Assembly: GCA_000934455.1 (NCBI GenBank)
Contig: JXUT01148722.1
Coordinates: 1-31,160 of the forward strand
Origin: Apostichopus parvimensis
Lineage: Eukaryota; Echinodermata; Holothuroidea; Aspidochirotida; Stichopodidae
DNA length: 31,160 nucleotides
Direction of reading: 5' to 3'
Shown: positions 11,170 to 23,500 of the stretch, piece after piece
How positions within the stretch are numbered: position 1 is the stretch's first letter
How the letters are laid out: the number at the start of each line of letters is the position of its first letter
Made by a program: the position numbers and the translations under genes
The notes under the pieces: model-generated
Told to the model about the DNA's origin: nothing
What the model saw: only the letters and a program-made list of their open reading frames with translations
Databases searched by the model: none

Positions 11170-12960
11170 CAAACCCTACTTTGTTGGTCTTCATCCAAGT
11201 GTTTTGAAAGTGTTTTGAGCAGAAATTACCGTTAAAGCTGGAAGGATTCGAACATCATTCTGTTAATCTTCAAAAAGGGCAAGGAGTCTGATAGGTCTTA
11301 TTATTATAAAGCCTGTTAGCTTAACTAGTGTGGTGTGTACAGTAAACTGATGTAGACCTTCATTTGTGAGCAGTACTTTCATCCTGCCAGCATGGATTCA
11401 TTTAAAGGCATTGAAGACTCGCCCCAAACTGTGTGCGGCCACCTGAAAAAGGTAACTTTCTGTTGCTTGCAAGTGACAGTTTGTTCGTGTCGCTACAAAA
11501 TGCAGACAGTAATGAAACATGATACCTTAATTGTTATCTTTAGCTGGACCTGAGATGTCCATCGCTGTATCGTTTGTATACTGTGATGTGGGTACTGACT
11601 GTTCACTAGTGTCTAATTACCGACGGTAGCAAGCTGTGTGTGTATTTTCTGGGATTGATGGTGGTGTTTAACACTTCTGTTACACCTCATACGAAACTAG
11701 GTCAAATTACCAGCATTAGACGTTTCTTTTTGCCTGAGTCTTCACACCCTTTAAGGGCATTCTTGTATACACAGTTACTAAGATGCTTAGATTTATGGAC
11801 TGATATTATTGATAGAGCCTAGAGTTCATTGTCTTGATACTAGCTTACTTGGATTTTTCCAAAGCACTTGATAGTGTTCCACAGCTATTGGAAAAGATTA
11901 GAGGCTATAGCATTGTAGGAAATGTCCTGGGTTGGTTTAAGGAATTCCTGATTGGTAGAAGACAATGAGTGGTTATAAATGGGGATTTGTCTACATGGAA
12001 AGGCCGGTGTACAGTCTGGAGTTCCTCAGGGAAGCTGTGTAATTGGGCCACTACTCTTCATTCTTTGCATAAAATGACATGCCTGAAGCTGTTCATTGTA
12101 ACATTCAACTGTTTGCTGATGATTCCAATATTTAGTCTGCCATTACTAATCAGAACGATTACTTGTAGCCTCAGAAATGACCTATAAAGTCACCAAGAGT
12201 GGGCAAGAGCCTGGCAAATGACCTTCAATGCAAATAAATGCAAAGTTATGCATTCTAGGGAGAAATAACCTGTGCTGGATTACCATTAGGATAATACCCT
12301 TCTTGAAGCAGTTTCTGAGGAAAAGGATCTTTTGGTCTTGGTTGATGATAAGTTAAAAGTTTGTTATAATGAAAAGTATGTCAATAAAGCAAACAATACC
12401 CTTGGCCTTATTCATAGGTCAATTGTTACGCTTACCCAGAAGTCACTAAATGTACTGTAATAAATCACTTGTGAGACCTTACCTTGAGTACTGCAATGAT
12501 GTTGTCCACCCCACAATTTGCGAGGCATTTGAATATGCTTGAAGCTGTTCAAAGGAGCCCCTGGCCAGGCCACCAAACTTGAGCCAGGCTTTAAAGAGCT
12601 AGACTATCATTGAGAGACTGAGAAGGCTTGGCGTACCGTCTCATGTTTACAGGCAAAACAGGGATGATCGAGACCTATGGGTATGCATGGGATTTATGTC
12701 CTTGCCCACCTCCCTTGTCAGATGGATGTCTGTAACTTGTGGCTACAGCTTTAAACTAGTTAAAACAAGATTTAACACCACACTTCATCTTAAGTTCTTC
12801 TCTTCTAGAGTTGTTATAGTGTGGAACAGTGTCCCTGAGATAGTCGTCTCTGTGTCGACTCTTAACACATTCAAAAACAGACTTGATGATCACTGGAAAG
12901 TTCACAGATTCTCCATCAATCCATTTCCAACAATTAGTTTGTTTTGAGTTGATCGATAGA
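11170..12960 (+). pseudogene. Dead CR1/Jockey-like non-LTR retrotransposon (reverse transcriptase part)
   Basis: Translating across frameshifts and stops gives a reverse transcriptase order: GLHPSVLK (about 11186), WKDSNIILLIFKKG (about 11245), PVSLTSVVC, QHGF (about 11390), then after a MITE insertion TQLLRCLDLWTDIIDRA (11771), YLDFSKALDSVP, GNVLGWFKEFLIGRRQ, a degraded VPQGS and FADDS core (12020-12130), KDLLVLVDDKLK, and a C-terminal stretch (12747-12890) with WNSVPEIV and LNTFKNRLDDHW. This order is typical of CR1/Jockey-group elements. The endonuclease part is missing (5' truncation) and many frames are broken, so it is inactive. It is on the plus strand, upstream of RCBTB. Confidence 0.8.
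11401..11754. mobile_element. TTAA-flanked MITE, copy 1 (inside the retrotransposon)
   Basis: A 344-base element (11406-11749) between two TTTAA sequences. The left end AGGCATTGAAGACTCG and the complement of the right end, GGGTGTGAAGACTCAG, form an imperfect terminal inverted repeat with GAAGACTC exact. It splits the reverse transcriptase just after QHGF: removing it rejoins QHGF to the HSC...TQLL region. A TTAA target is typical of piggyBac-like elements, but the termini do not start CCC, so the superfamily is uncertain. Confidence 0.7.
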
Positions 12961-13096
12961 GATGTTTTATTGTATGAACGGTCAAGAGGATCCCTTATTC
13001 AAGACCGAAGAGGATGAATGTATGTGTCTATGCATGTGTTTGTAAACATGTATGTAAGGACACGCATTAGGATACCTGAGCCTTCAACCGACAGGC
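12961..13096. other. 3' tail of the retrotransposon or simple sequence
   Basis: TATG/TGTATG-rich sequence (GAATGTATGTGTCTATGCATG) directly follows the reverse transcriptase remnant. It could be the microsatellite-like 3' tail of the element. Confidence 0.3.
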
Positions 13097-13456
13097 ATTA
13101 TTATCTCCTGCCTATAGCAAATACCACCGGAGTCCCCTGTTTTTGGCTCAAAACAGGGGAGCTAGATTGAATATATCTACCGGAATTCGTATGCACAAAT
13201 TCATGATTAAACACACAGTACTATTTCAGTGGTCAGCCCAAATTTGTGTTTACACCAGAAGTACTGCTGGCCATTAGAGCACTTAATTGTATTTACAATC
13301 ATAGGGTGGTTGTTCAAATAATTAGGTGAGCCCAAGGATGAATCCTAATGGCAGTACTTGGGGTATAGTGTGTGCTAGAAACAAATTATTAATGCTTGAG
13401 TGAATATGATGAGGACTGTTCTTCATAAGGCAGGCTTGACCATCATGGGTATGCCC
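13097..13456 (+). repeat. Interspersed repeat family, copy A
   Basis: About 360 bases starting CATTATTATCTCCTGCCTAT and ending near CAGGCTTGACCATCATG. The same order of blocks is found at 27317-27692 (copy C) and, truncated, at 13600-13730 (copy B). Near the left end it has an imperfect palindrome, CCCCTGTTTTTGG / CTCAAAACAGGGG. No coding capacity. Confidence 0.75.
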
Positions 13457-13599
13457 AGGCTATATGTGGTTACTATAAAAGGAAAGTGTTAATAACAAGT
13501 CATACCTACTGTAGGAAAGGAATTATCACAGCAAAATTGTTTAATCATCAAACATATTGATGTATATGTTGGGCAATCAATCTTTAGGGTAAGGATAAT

Positions 13600-13730
13600 C
13601 ATTATGGTGCTCCCTGCCTATAGCAAATACCACCCAAGTCTCCTATGTTTTGGCCAAAAACATGGGAGATTGAATATCTACCCGAATTGGTAATGCTAGC
13701 CATACTGAACACTCCTCTGCACAACATTTC
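13600..13730 (+). repeat. Interspersed repeat family, copy B (truncated)
   Basis: Matches the first 130 bases or so of copies A and C (CCTGCCTATAGCAAATACCA, then the palindrome, then TTGAATATCTACCCGAATT). It lies 144 bases downstream of copy A in the same orientation. Confidence 0.7.
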
Positions 13731-14268
13731 AGGTAAATGAAATGTGTGCGTCTCTGTAAGTGTCTTCTGCCGTTACGTACTGTAACTACAGTACTTACTC
13801 ATACCTCAAAATGTCAATCATTTATGAAAGGTCTACAAACTCTTTAGGATGACGGCATATTTGTCCTTTTACCTTCTGATAATACAGTAGCTGGGTACAT
13901 AAAACATTCTTCTTATATACTTACAATCATCATTCTATGCATAATGGCCCCGGACCCTCCAAAATGGTGGTTTACATGTAAGGTTTCTGGATATCCTTAC
14001 ATATAAAAATTCATTTGTCAATGAACTATGCAACCCAGAATGCAGCTACTGTTCTTTATCCAACACAAGAATTGTCTTGTTGTGGTAGTAAATCAACCAT
14101 TTAGTACTGTGCTAAACATTACGATGATGGCTATTGGTCAAATTATAAGTTTTTGTGAAATTACAAGTATACTGTACAATCAAGCAATCTATCCGGGTGA
14201 TAAGACAAGATCATGCATAACTACAACCTAACAAAATTCCATATCTAATATATATCTTTCACGTGCAG
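13731..14268. other. Upstream flank or 5' UTR intron of RCBTB
   Basis: AT-rich sequence without recognisable genes. It ends in the acceptor CTTTCACGTGCAG directly before the ATG at 14269, so its 3' part is probably an intron in the 5' UTR. Confidence 0.45.
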
Positions 14269-14579
14269 ATGTCATTAGTACAGTTTAAAGCTGTCTGGCC
14301 AATTCTTGGCTTGATTGACTCTAAACTAAGACAGAAGATTAAGGAGGCGTATGTATTTGGGGTTGATGGAAACTCTGTTCTCTTTCTGACTACTGATGAT
14401 GATGTCTATAGCTTCGGCACTGATGCTAATAATTATGGTTACCTAGGGCACGGAAATGGTATAAAGACACTCTTACAACCAAAAAAGATTGATGTTCTAA
14501 GTAAGAAAGGGATCCATCTGTTGGCAATTAGTTCTACAGGTTATGTCCTTGCTGCTACTACTAACAACGAAATATATGC
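14269..14579 (+). CDS. RCBTB: RCBTB coding exon 1
   Basis: Residues 1-103 plus two bases of A104, ending at a GC-GTAAGT junction. It starts MSLVQFKAVWPILGL, aligning with the VGKWPIF start of human RCBTB1 at nearly the same offset, which supports this ATG. The ATG directly follows an acceptor AG, so an upstream non-coding exon is likely. It contains the first RCC1 blade. Confidence 0.85.
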
Positions 14580-17500
14580 GTAAGTCAAAATGTATATGGC
14601 TACTAGTAACTGCTTTTATCATCCGCATACCTAATGGTACACACAGCCACAGGAACATCATCTGTAGGCTACTGTCTTCAGCCACACCTCGAGCTTCTGT
14701 CCAATATATCTAGCTGGCTTCCTTTCTTTCTGTTTCCATAGTGTGTCACCCATTTATGTTATCATGTCTAATTGCTTCTTCCATCATTCCGCAGTCACTG
14801 TTTGAGTTCATTTGAAGTGTGTGTGGGTGTTTGTGGGTGAGGGTGTATGTGGGTGAGGGTGTGTGTATGCGTGGGTGGGTGTATGTGAGGGTGTGTGTGT
14901 GTGAGGGCGTGTGTCCCATGACTTTCCAGCTATAACTTTACTTACTTTAATGCTTGTTGATCGCATTATTTTCAAGGAACTAGTTTCTAATTACTTCCTA
15001 TATTTGTATTTCATTACACTCAAATATATTCATGTCTCTTTTAAAGACACAAGTCTGGATAATTTGGATCACTTTTTGATCACCCTTAGTCACTTTCCAG
15101 GTCTGGCATCATTGTAAGTATAGGCAAATCTTGCAGCCTTTAAAGGCATTGAAGACTCGCCCCAAACCGCGTGCCGCCCTGTGAAAAAGTTAACTTTCCG
15201 TTGCTTGCAAGTGAAGATTTTTCTTATTCCTACAAAATGCAGACAGTAATGAAACGTGATAACTTGTTATCTTTTATCTGGACCTGAGATCAGGGAGTTC
15301 CATAACAACTCCCTGCGGAGATGTCCATCACTGCTATGTACACTGTGTTGTGGGTATTGACCGCAGCTGTATGTACTGACTGTACACTACTGTCTAATTA
15401 CCGACGGTAGCAAGCTGTGTGTGTAATTTCTGGGATCGATGGTGGTGTCTAACACTTCTGTTACACCTTAGTCAAAACTAGGTCAGATTACCGGCAAGAG
15501 AATTTTCTTTGTGCGCGAGTCTTCACACTCTTTAAATTGTAAAGACTGGATTTGGTCTTCCTTGTATAATTCATAGAGTGCCAGAACTTTTTACAGGGTT
15601 TTGAAATTGAGGTCCTTCCTTCTGCTGCTGGTCTGTACTGTAACATGTTGCCCATACTCTATGTCCTCATGTTCTTGATATTTTAATTCCCAGATCTACG
15701 CCAATACTCATTTTACATATACTTCATATATTTCCATGATTTTGTTTCTCTTCTAATAAGGCTTTGCAATGATTATCGAAAATGTTTAAGTCCAATTTTT
15801 AAGTTGACCTTGCAAAGTCAATGCCAGGAGTAAAATTTGCAGGGCTGGGCCCCTTCTCAACATAGTTTTGGTGCTTGAATAAGGGATTTGACCCAATATG
15901 AAGTCCCGGAGCCATTTTCCTAAGTTGCGATATAAAAGTTTGTTTTCGTGTGAGGGGAGGGGAAAGTGTCACCTCTCATGCGGGTTTGGACATTTTTCGA
16001 AAACTATATATGTGATTGCTAGACATTAAATAGTTTTTGGAAAGCCATTTGCATACAAAGTCAATGGGTTGCTGGTCATAGACTAATTTATGAAATGGCT
16101 TTTGTGAAACACCTACATTGGGATGATGGACTTTGGATTTGAGTATCAAATCAAAGATATTAAACCCATCAGTGTTAGTGTGTAGCCTCTACTGGTCTTT
16201 TTTAGCCAGCCTGTCTATGCTACTTTGTAGATTATATCAATGCTGGTTACATTACTGTTAGTCTACTTTTGTTGAAGAGGTTTATGTACAGTAGGTTCAT
16301 TCTCTCTGTTTCTGCAGCTATCCTTTTACTACAGCCTGGCACAGCTTAATAATAATTCTATGAGCGAGTTGTACGTACAGAAGTCATTCATGCCAAAGTT
16401 ATTACTAGTTGTTAGCGTCACTTTCCAGTGCAATTCCCCTTCGCATTCCCTCACTTCTACCTGCTCATCACATCCCTTTACTAGCTGTCACTTGCTTCTC
16501 CCCTTCTCCCTTCACCTGCCCTCTCCCCTTCACTGTCCCTCTACCCTTCACTGTCCCTCACCCCATCATTTTTGCTTCACTTTCCCACCCACCCAATCTG
16601 CCTTCACCCCACCCACAAAAACAATGAAAATGAGAATGACATGATTGATTGTCAACAACTGTGGTCAATTTTAAGTTATCACATTCTGATGGTGCCCTAG
16701 CTTGTTTTCTGTGTACATGTATACATACAAATTTTGCCATAAGTGGGGGATGTTTTCCAGTTTTAAATCAATAAATTTCCTATCGAAAAAAATAGAGCTA
16801 GGAAAAATATTTGCTAACAAACAACAAATTCACAAATATTAAATATTAATAATAATACATTAATATTTAAGTTGGCAAATCACATGTATGTAAATTGGAT
16901 TTGATTATATAGCTTTGGATTTAAATTGTTTCTTTTGATGTAAAGAAGGTATACATAGGAAAAGGGGGTGGGGTGAGGGAAGGGTGTAATTTGGTAAGAT
17001 AGCACTTCAATTCTACAAGCCCATTCTTGTTTTTTTCTTCGTTGTAGGTGGGGATATGGTCAAAGTAACAATCTCGGAAATGGAGTTGCTGGTCAGGTTT
17101 ACGTACCTGCAGCAATAACAGCAAACTTCGGAGGACATCATATTACCAAACTTTCCTGTGGCTCTACTCATACACTAGCCCTCACTGATGATGGGGAGGT
17201 ATTAAAGTGATAGCTGTGCTTAAACTGGGCAGCTTTTGTACAGTTTTCTGTTATTCCTTTCATTCCTTTCATTTGTATCTGCCAAGAACAACACAAATTT
17301 TCTATTTTTTGTTTTATCAATACTGATAGTATTTTATGCTGTTATGTCATGTGAAGTTGCACGTTATAGTAAGCTAATGAGTCTTCACCAAATGAACGTT
17401 CCGTACAACGTTTGGTTGAGCTAAATTCACAAGGCTCTTGTAAAGTTTGAACTATGAAGGAGGGTACTTTTCTGGAAAACCAATCAGGATTTACCGATGG

Positions 17501-20500
17501 CAACTTACATATATGTTGTATCGATGGTGGTGTGGTAGCAACGTAAGTGGACCGGTAAAGATGAGCCAATGGTCTCGACTGGATATCTCTCTAGTTAAGT
17601 TTATTTTCTCAGTGAAAACTATAACAATAATATAACGAAGTGGTATGAAATACAAATATATAAAGGTACCAAATATACGTTACAAATGTGTAAACCATGT
17701 GATACAAATATGTGCTGTGACATTTAAGTTCAATTATATACTGCATTACTATGAAACATACAAAATACCAAACATATACCAACTAACGATAACCATTTCA
17801 ATGCACATTTAAGACACAGAATACAAAGCTTATAGAAATAAGTGTACCTCCTTGGGCTCTCTTCCACACCATTATGATAAAGTTTCTGTTGGGACAAGAC
17901 TGAATACACACAATGTACCAGTCCTGTGACGGACAGCCTTAAGGATGAGAGTACATTGTGCTTGCTTCAGGTTAGTAGGGTGGAGTGGTCGAACAATGCC
18001 TCTGCTCAGCAGTGGAAGCTACGACCTGCATTCCTGCACTGAGCCTAACAATGCTTCAGCCTACATTCCCAAGATGACCCAAACAATTCCACCACTCGGC
18101 CTTGAATACTAATTAACTCAGGCACTGTTACAAGTGTTTTAAACATCAGATTAAAAAAACATGTTACTGCTACTCATTACTGGGGGTGCAATTTCAGAAC
18201 ATTTCTGCTGAGGGTGTTTAGTTTTAATAGACTCCAAATCTTCCTTAGAGCCATATTTTTTAACCAGTTCAAATTAAAACTGACTGAAATGTTTGCTATC
18301 CTTGACACAGTTGCCTTAAATAGCTATGTTATATATTTGATGAAACAAGAAGATTAATATCTGAACACCTCCCTTTTCCACAATAAAATGTTACAGGTAC
18401 ACATTGGTGTTTCCATTTTGACAGATTTACTCTTGGGGTACTAACAACAATGGCCAATTAGGACATAATGAGAGTGGATCACGTCCACAGCCCATAACAG
18501 CATCGATTGGTGAGTATTTATCAACAGAATCGCATTTTGTTACTTGATGCTAGAGCTTCCTTCTGTAGTGTTTTAGCAGTGGTATAGGCCTCAACCTTGT
18601 TCCTAAGTACTAAAGCAATTTAATTAAACTGATCTGATGATGAAATACATGGAATATTAAAAAGCAAAATATTCACTAGGTAAACTAATGGCATGCTCTT
18701 CAGTTGTAAACGGTACTAAGAAAAGAAAAAAAGATAAATTTTAGATAAATTGCTATAAAGCCATCTCCGTCCACTCTAACTTGCAATTTTGCATTACAAA
18801 TACAGCTATAGATTGGCATAATAAGGTGACAGAATATGACTAGCAATACCTTTACAGTTAATGATAAATTCTAATTTGTGTTCAGATATATATATAAATT
18901 TGAATTCAAAGTGCATTTCTTTCTCTCAATAGGAGGACAATTTGTTCGTGATATTGCCTGTGCCTTATATTCATCATATGCAATACTGGATAATGGTGAG
19001 GTAACTATTACTCTTATAGACAGTGAACTTTGACATGCATCATTGGCCCCTCAAACACTGAGACGTGCAATGAGTATATATTTTCAAATTGTGTACACAA
19101 TTTGTGTATCCTTACGTGATACGTGTGTATCCTTTGAGCAGACGGGCAGCAGGGCAGCCAAACATCCATCACTAGGTCAGATGATCTGACAATTCAGTGT
19201 ACTGACTACCATGTATTTTGACCGCCAGATCAATGTATGTTTGATATTTAGTAATTATGTAATAATTTTGAAATAAGACGAACAATTAAATATGTGCATT
19301 TAGCCCTACTACTATGCAAACAAGTACAATATCATTATGGTTATGATGAAGAGGTTTTCAGTGTTTTCATACATCGTGTTCCGTACTCTCTAGGGCTATG
19401 CACTGGAACAGGGACAATCTGTGGTTGATTTGTCCAATGACTTTAACCCTAGTTGGCCAATGTAACATGGCTACAGAATTCTTGTATTTTCGTCCTGATT
19501 TTATTTGGATTATTCTTTATTTTTAAGGCTTTTATTTTACTAGTAACATCTTCATCAGAGTATATATATATATCAAAATGGTCATATGAAGAAACTGATG
19601 ATCAGGATTGGCTGTTTTTAACATCATGATCATGTGACAGTAATATATCTTAATAGTTACTCTTATGTGCTCTGGTTGCCTAGCAACCATAATGAAAATG
19701 GTTCAACTCAGATCATAATCCATAACCCAAATATGTAATGAGCATAACAACCCCATCAATACATTTATGTCCCTTTACCAATAGACTGCAGCTGTATGAA
19801 TGAGGTAGTACTGTACCTTGTTTGTAATTGTAGGTAGGCCTATATAAATGGGAAAATAATGTATTATGTTGGTACAGTAGTTGGAGCTATCGGAATGGGA
19901 GAGTAATATTACCTGTCTTGTGTGTATGGGACACCCTAAAGTTACATCTTTTTTTCAATGCAGCTATATGAACATGAGAATAATGTGCCCTGTTTGTTTG
20001 ATATTGTTGTAAAGCATATCAATTTGGTTATAATGATCATTACTTCTAATTGCAGCTATATGGATGGGGAAGTAATGAACAAGGACAGATTGGAACCAAC
20101 ACTAGTGGAAAAAAGTATCCAGAACCCATTCAAGTCACTTCCTTGAAAAGTGTTGTTATTAAACAGGTATGTGTAGGCAGAACCTTTGTAATCATTTATC
20201 ATCTTGTAAAGGAGAGTTTTAGCCCATCATTATGGTCATGTGATGAATAGCTTTTCCAAACTTTAATAAAAAATCTTGTTTCAATTTGGAGATACACAAG
20301 TTTTAATATTCCTTCTCACTCAAAACTGAAGACTTGAAAAAATCTTAATATGACATCAATATGCTTGGTTTTTATTGGCTTCACCATTTTTTACAATTTA
20401 TGTTTGTTTTCCAAAACACACAATTTCTTTGTTTGCTGAATCCAAAATAATTTAGTTCTTTAAAGTCTCAGTACGTGTTTACCAAATTTAAATTTCAACC

Positions 20501-23500
20501 TTTCCAGCTTACTGCACTAAATGTTCAGTAAAAATGACACTGTCCTATGCCATTTTCATATCAGTATTCATTATTTTTATTTCGTTAAAAATTTTGAGCT
20601 GAATAAAATTCGGCAGATTTATTAACGAGTCCGTACATTCTACAAATTTCAAAATTTGCAGCCCTGCCGAACATATCATGAGCCAATCAAATCTCTTTTT
20701 TTTGTTTATGACCCTTAGCCTAAGCTTACTTTTACTTTCGTTGCTAGCCTGTCTTTCTCTCGGTCTAATTGATGTAGCTTGCGAAATTATGTCATTTCCT
20801 TCCATTGCAATGAATAAACAGGTGTTTTCAGACGTTTCCTTGTAATTGTAAAAAGTGGATGATACGAGTATAGGACGGCGTTAAAATCTGGATCAGGTCG
20901 CATTTGTAAACTATTTTGTTTACATATGTGTAATGAACATGCTGACATGGGCGGTCGCAGTGATTTAGAATAAGAAACATTGAATCTACTGCAGAAGTTT
21001 GTTTTCAGAAATTCATCAGCAAACACGTATTGAGACTTTAATTATATCATATCATACAATTTATACACAGATTGTCTGTGGACCAAACTTCTTTTTGGCT
21101 TTGTCCAGATCTGGACATGTGTATGCCTGCGGACAAAATACCAGTGGACAGATTGGTAAAGGAGATGTTGCAAATGCTACTGGGGCAACTCAGTTGCCAG
21201 AGAAGCTTGGCAGGTAAATGAAGCTAAATATATGCAAATTTAAATCAATATCACAAAAAGATGCTGTTTATATATGGCAGAACATCATCCATGACAAAAA
21301 CTTCCCCTAATTTTAAAGTAAGATTTTATGTTGAAACACACTTAGTGCTATTTGATTCTGTAATATTATATAGCTTGAATAGTGATAAACTATTGAAAAT
21401 GCATTTTTTAAAGGTTTTTTTAAAGCTTTTTTGGCAAGCATTTTCATCTGTAATACTGATATTGAAAAGTGTGCCTATAGCTAGGTGACAAAATGATAGA
21501 ATTCAGTCAAATTGTTAATCAGATGCTCATAAACATTTACTTGGGTTTAAAATCTCGGAGGAGCTCTTCGGTTTTATATCGCAATCTTTGTTTGAGGTAT
21601 ACTTGGTATTTTTGAGTATGTACAGCTCAAAAAGACAAGCTGCAGCAGCTGCAAAATTGCCTGCAGCAAGGCTGACTCAATGTCAAACAATAAAGATTAT
21701 CTCTGCAGACTAGCAGTGCCAACTGTGTGTAGTATAGTTGTACTGGAAAGTATATCTTTTTCTGTTGCACGTTTGGCACACCATACAATTTCAGTGGTCA
21801 AGAGGACACTTGAAATGTTGTTAACATGCTGCCATGTTGTTTGCATCATCATTAAAGTCTGGTTCTCAATTTGGCTCCAAGTTATCTGAGTGTGAAACTG
21901 CAAATGAGTAACTGCATTGTTGGTATTATGTTGGTAGCTTATAGTCTCTTGTTGCAAATGAGAAGTTTCTAATCTTGACTGCCATGCTTTGTACAGTTCT
22001 ATAGTGTGTAGCTATGCTGCGTTCTTTTTGCGGGCAAAATTCCCCATGGGGTACACAAACTATACACTGTTCGTCATACTTCATGAACAAGTGCAGCGAT
22101 AGTGATATTGGGCCCTATCAGTTGCTAAAATGAATTTAGAATTTCCAATAGTAATGACATTCAGTGGCAACCATTCAATGTCCGTATTAGGAATTGGTGA
22201 AAGTTAATTTACCAGATACACTTAAATTTAACAGTCATTATCATGAAACATAAGGTACTTGATGTTTAACTGTTTCATATCAAATTTTATTGCTCTTCCA
22301 GCTTCTCCCAGGTTGCTGCCACTAATGCCAGTGACCTTTGTGCTGCCCTCAGTGATGCAGGTGAAGTCTACGTCTGGGGAAGATGTCGATTTGAATTGGT
22401 TAAATCACCAATGAAAACTGAGTTGTCTTCCTTAGACGATGCCTTCGCTTGTTATTCATCTCCCCCTGTTACTTGGCGACCACTTTCGATTGTATCTGGT
22501 TAGTATGTTTCTACAGTTAGTATTTGGTATAAAACAGCTGAATGTACACTGTTGGATTATGGACTGGTACTGCCCCTAAATCAGGATATGGGTGATATAA
22601 ATCATTTGAAAATGCGCCCTTTAATACCACTGCCATAACAGTTTACCTGCCTCCGGCGTTTCAATAAGCTCTCGCAGTAGATCGGGGGAAATTCGAGCTG
22701 AGGAAGTGACTTTTCCATGCTCCTTCCCTTTGCTAGGCTTGGCAAATTGATTACATAACACACACAGGCTACTGTTCCTGACTAATAACCTTGAAAGGTG
22801 CAGAAGTGGCCAGTGGTGAAAAATGAACGGCAGTCTTTCTAAAGGTCGGATTTTCAAATGAAGAACCTATTTTGATTTGCTCAAATCCTCAAATCTTCCC
22901 TGAAGTAGACCATAGTAGGTGGTATGTGATGTTATACCGCAAAATGTTCTTCCAAAATGTTTACTTGCTATAATATCTTCATGTTGATGTCTGCTTCAAA
23001 TCTGAAACTTTTTTGACTGTTTGCTTGTAGATGTCAATGTTCTCTGTATTTTCAAAGCTATCTTAATGCAAGCTGCTTGAAATATTACTTTCCTGTGTGA
23101 ATTATATAATGAAACTCTTCATCCTTCAATTGTACCTCTATCACCTCTTCTGTTTTTGTTTGTTTGTTTGTTTATTTGGTTACTGAAATTTGCTATTTCT
23201 TTACACCTTGAACAAAACTTGCTTAGAATCACCTTTTATACCACAATCAGAATGTTTGCCTAGAAACCTCATTTAGACTGATCCCTTTCTTGTATTTCAT
23301 TTCTAACACAAACAACATCTGTCTAAATTTCTCGTTTTTGTGTTACTAAGTAATAGGCTTCTGCGTCCATGTCCCAATCCAGTGCCAAATTAGATCAGGT
23401 AGCTCTAAATAAATGCAGTATCAAGAATTGAGAAAACTTGAGCTCCTGTCAGAATATATTCTCAGATATTTAATCACCTCTTTTGCTTGTTTTTGCTACA

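Larger units (their letters stand above)
14580..17047 (+). other. RCBTB intron 1
   Basis: GT-AG intron of 2468 bases. It holds a GT-rich minisatellite, MITE copy 2 and a pyrimidine-rich tract, each listed separately. Nothing coding is recognised. Confidence 0.6.

Noticed and set aside
11394-11450. ATG at 11394 as the RCBTB start or first exon
   Set aside because: It falls in the reverse transcriptase remnant and runs into the MITE; the conserved RCBTB N-terminus begins at 14269.
14263-14268. GTG at 14263 as an alternative start
   Set aside because: These bases are the splice acceptor (GTGCAG); the ATG at 14269 fits the family N-terminus.
16360-16644. Two overlapping proline/serine-rich open frames
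   Set aside because: They arise from a pyrimidine-rich minisatellite in intron 1.
22621-22857. 78-codon minus-strand frame in intron 7
   Set aside because: No recognisable family and located inside an intron; may be part of an unidentified repeat.
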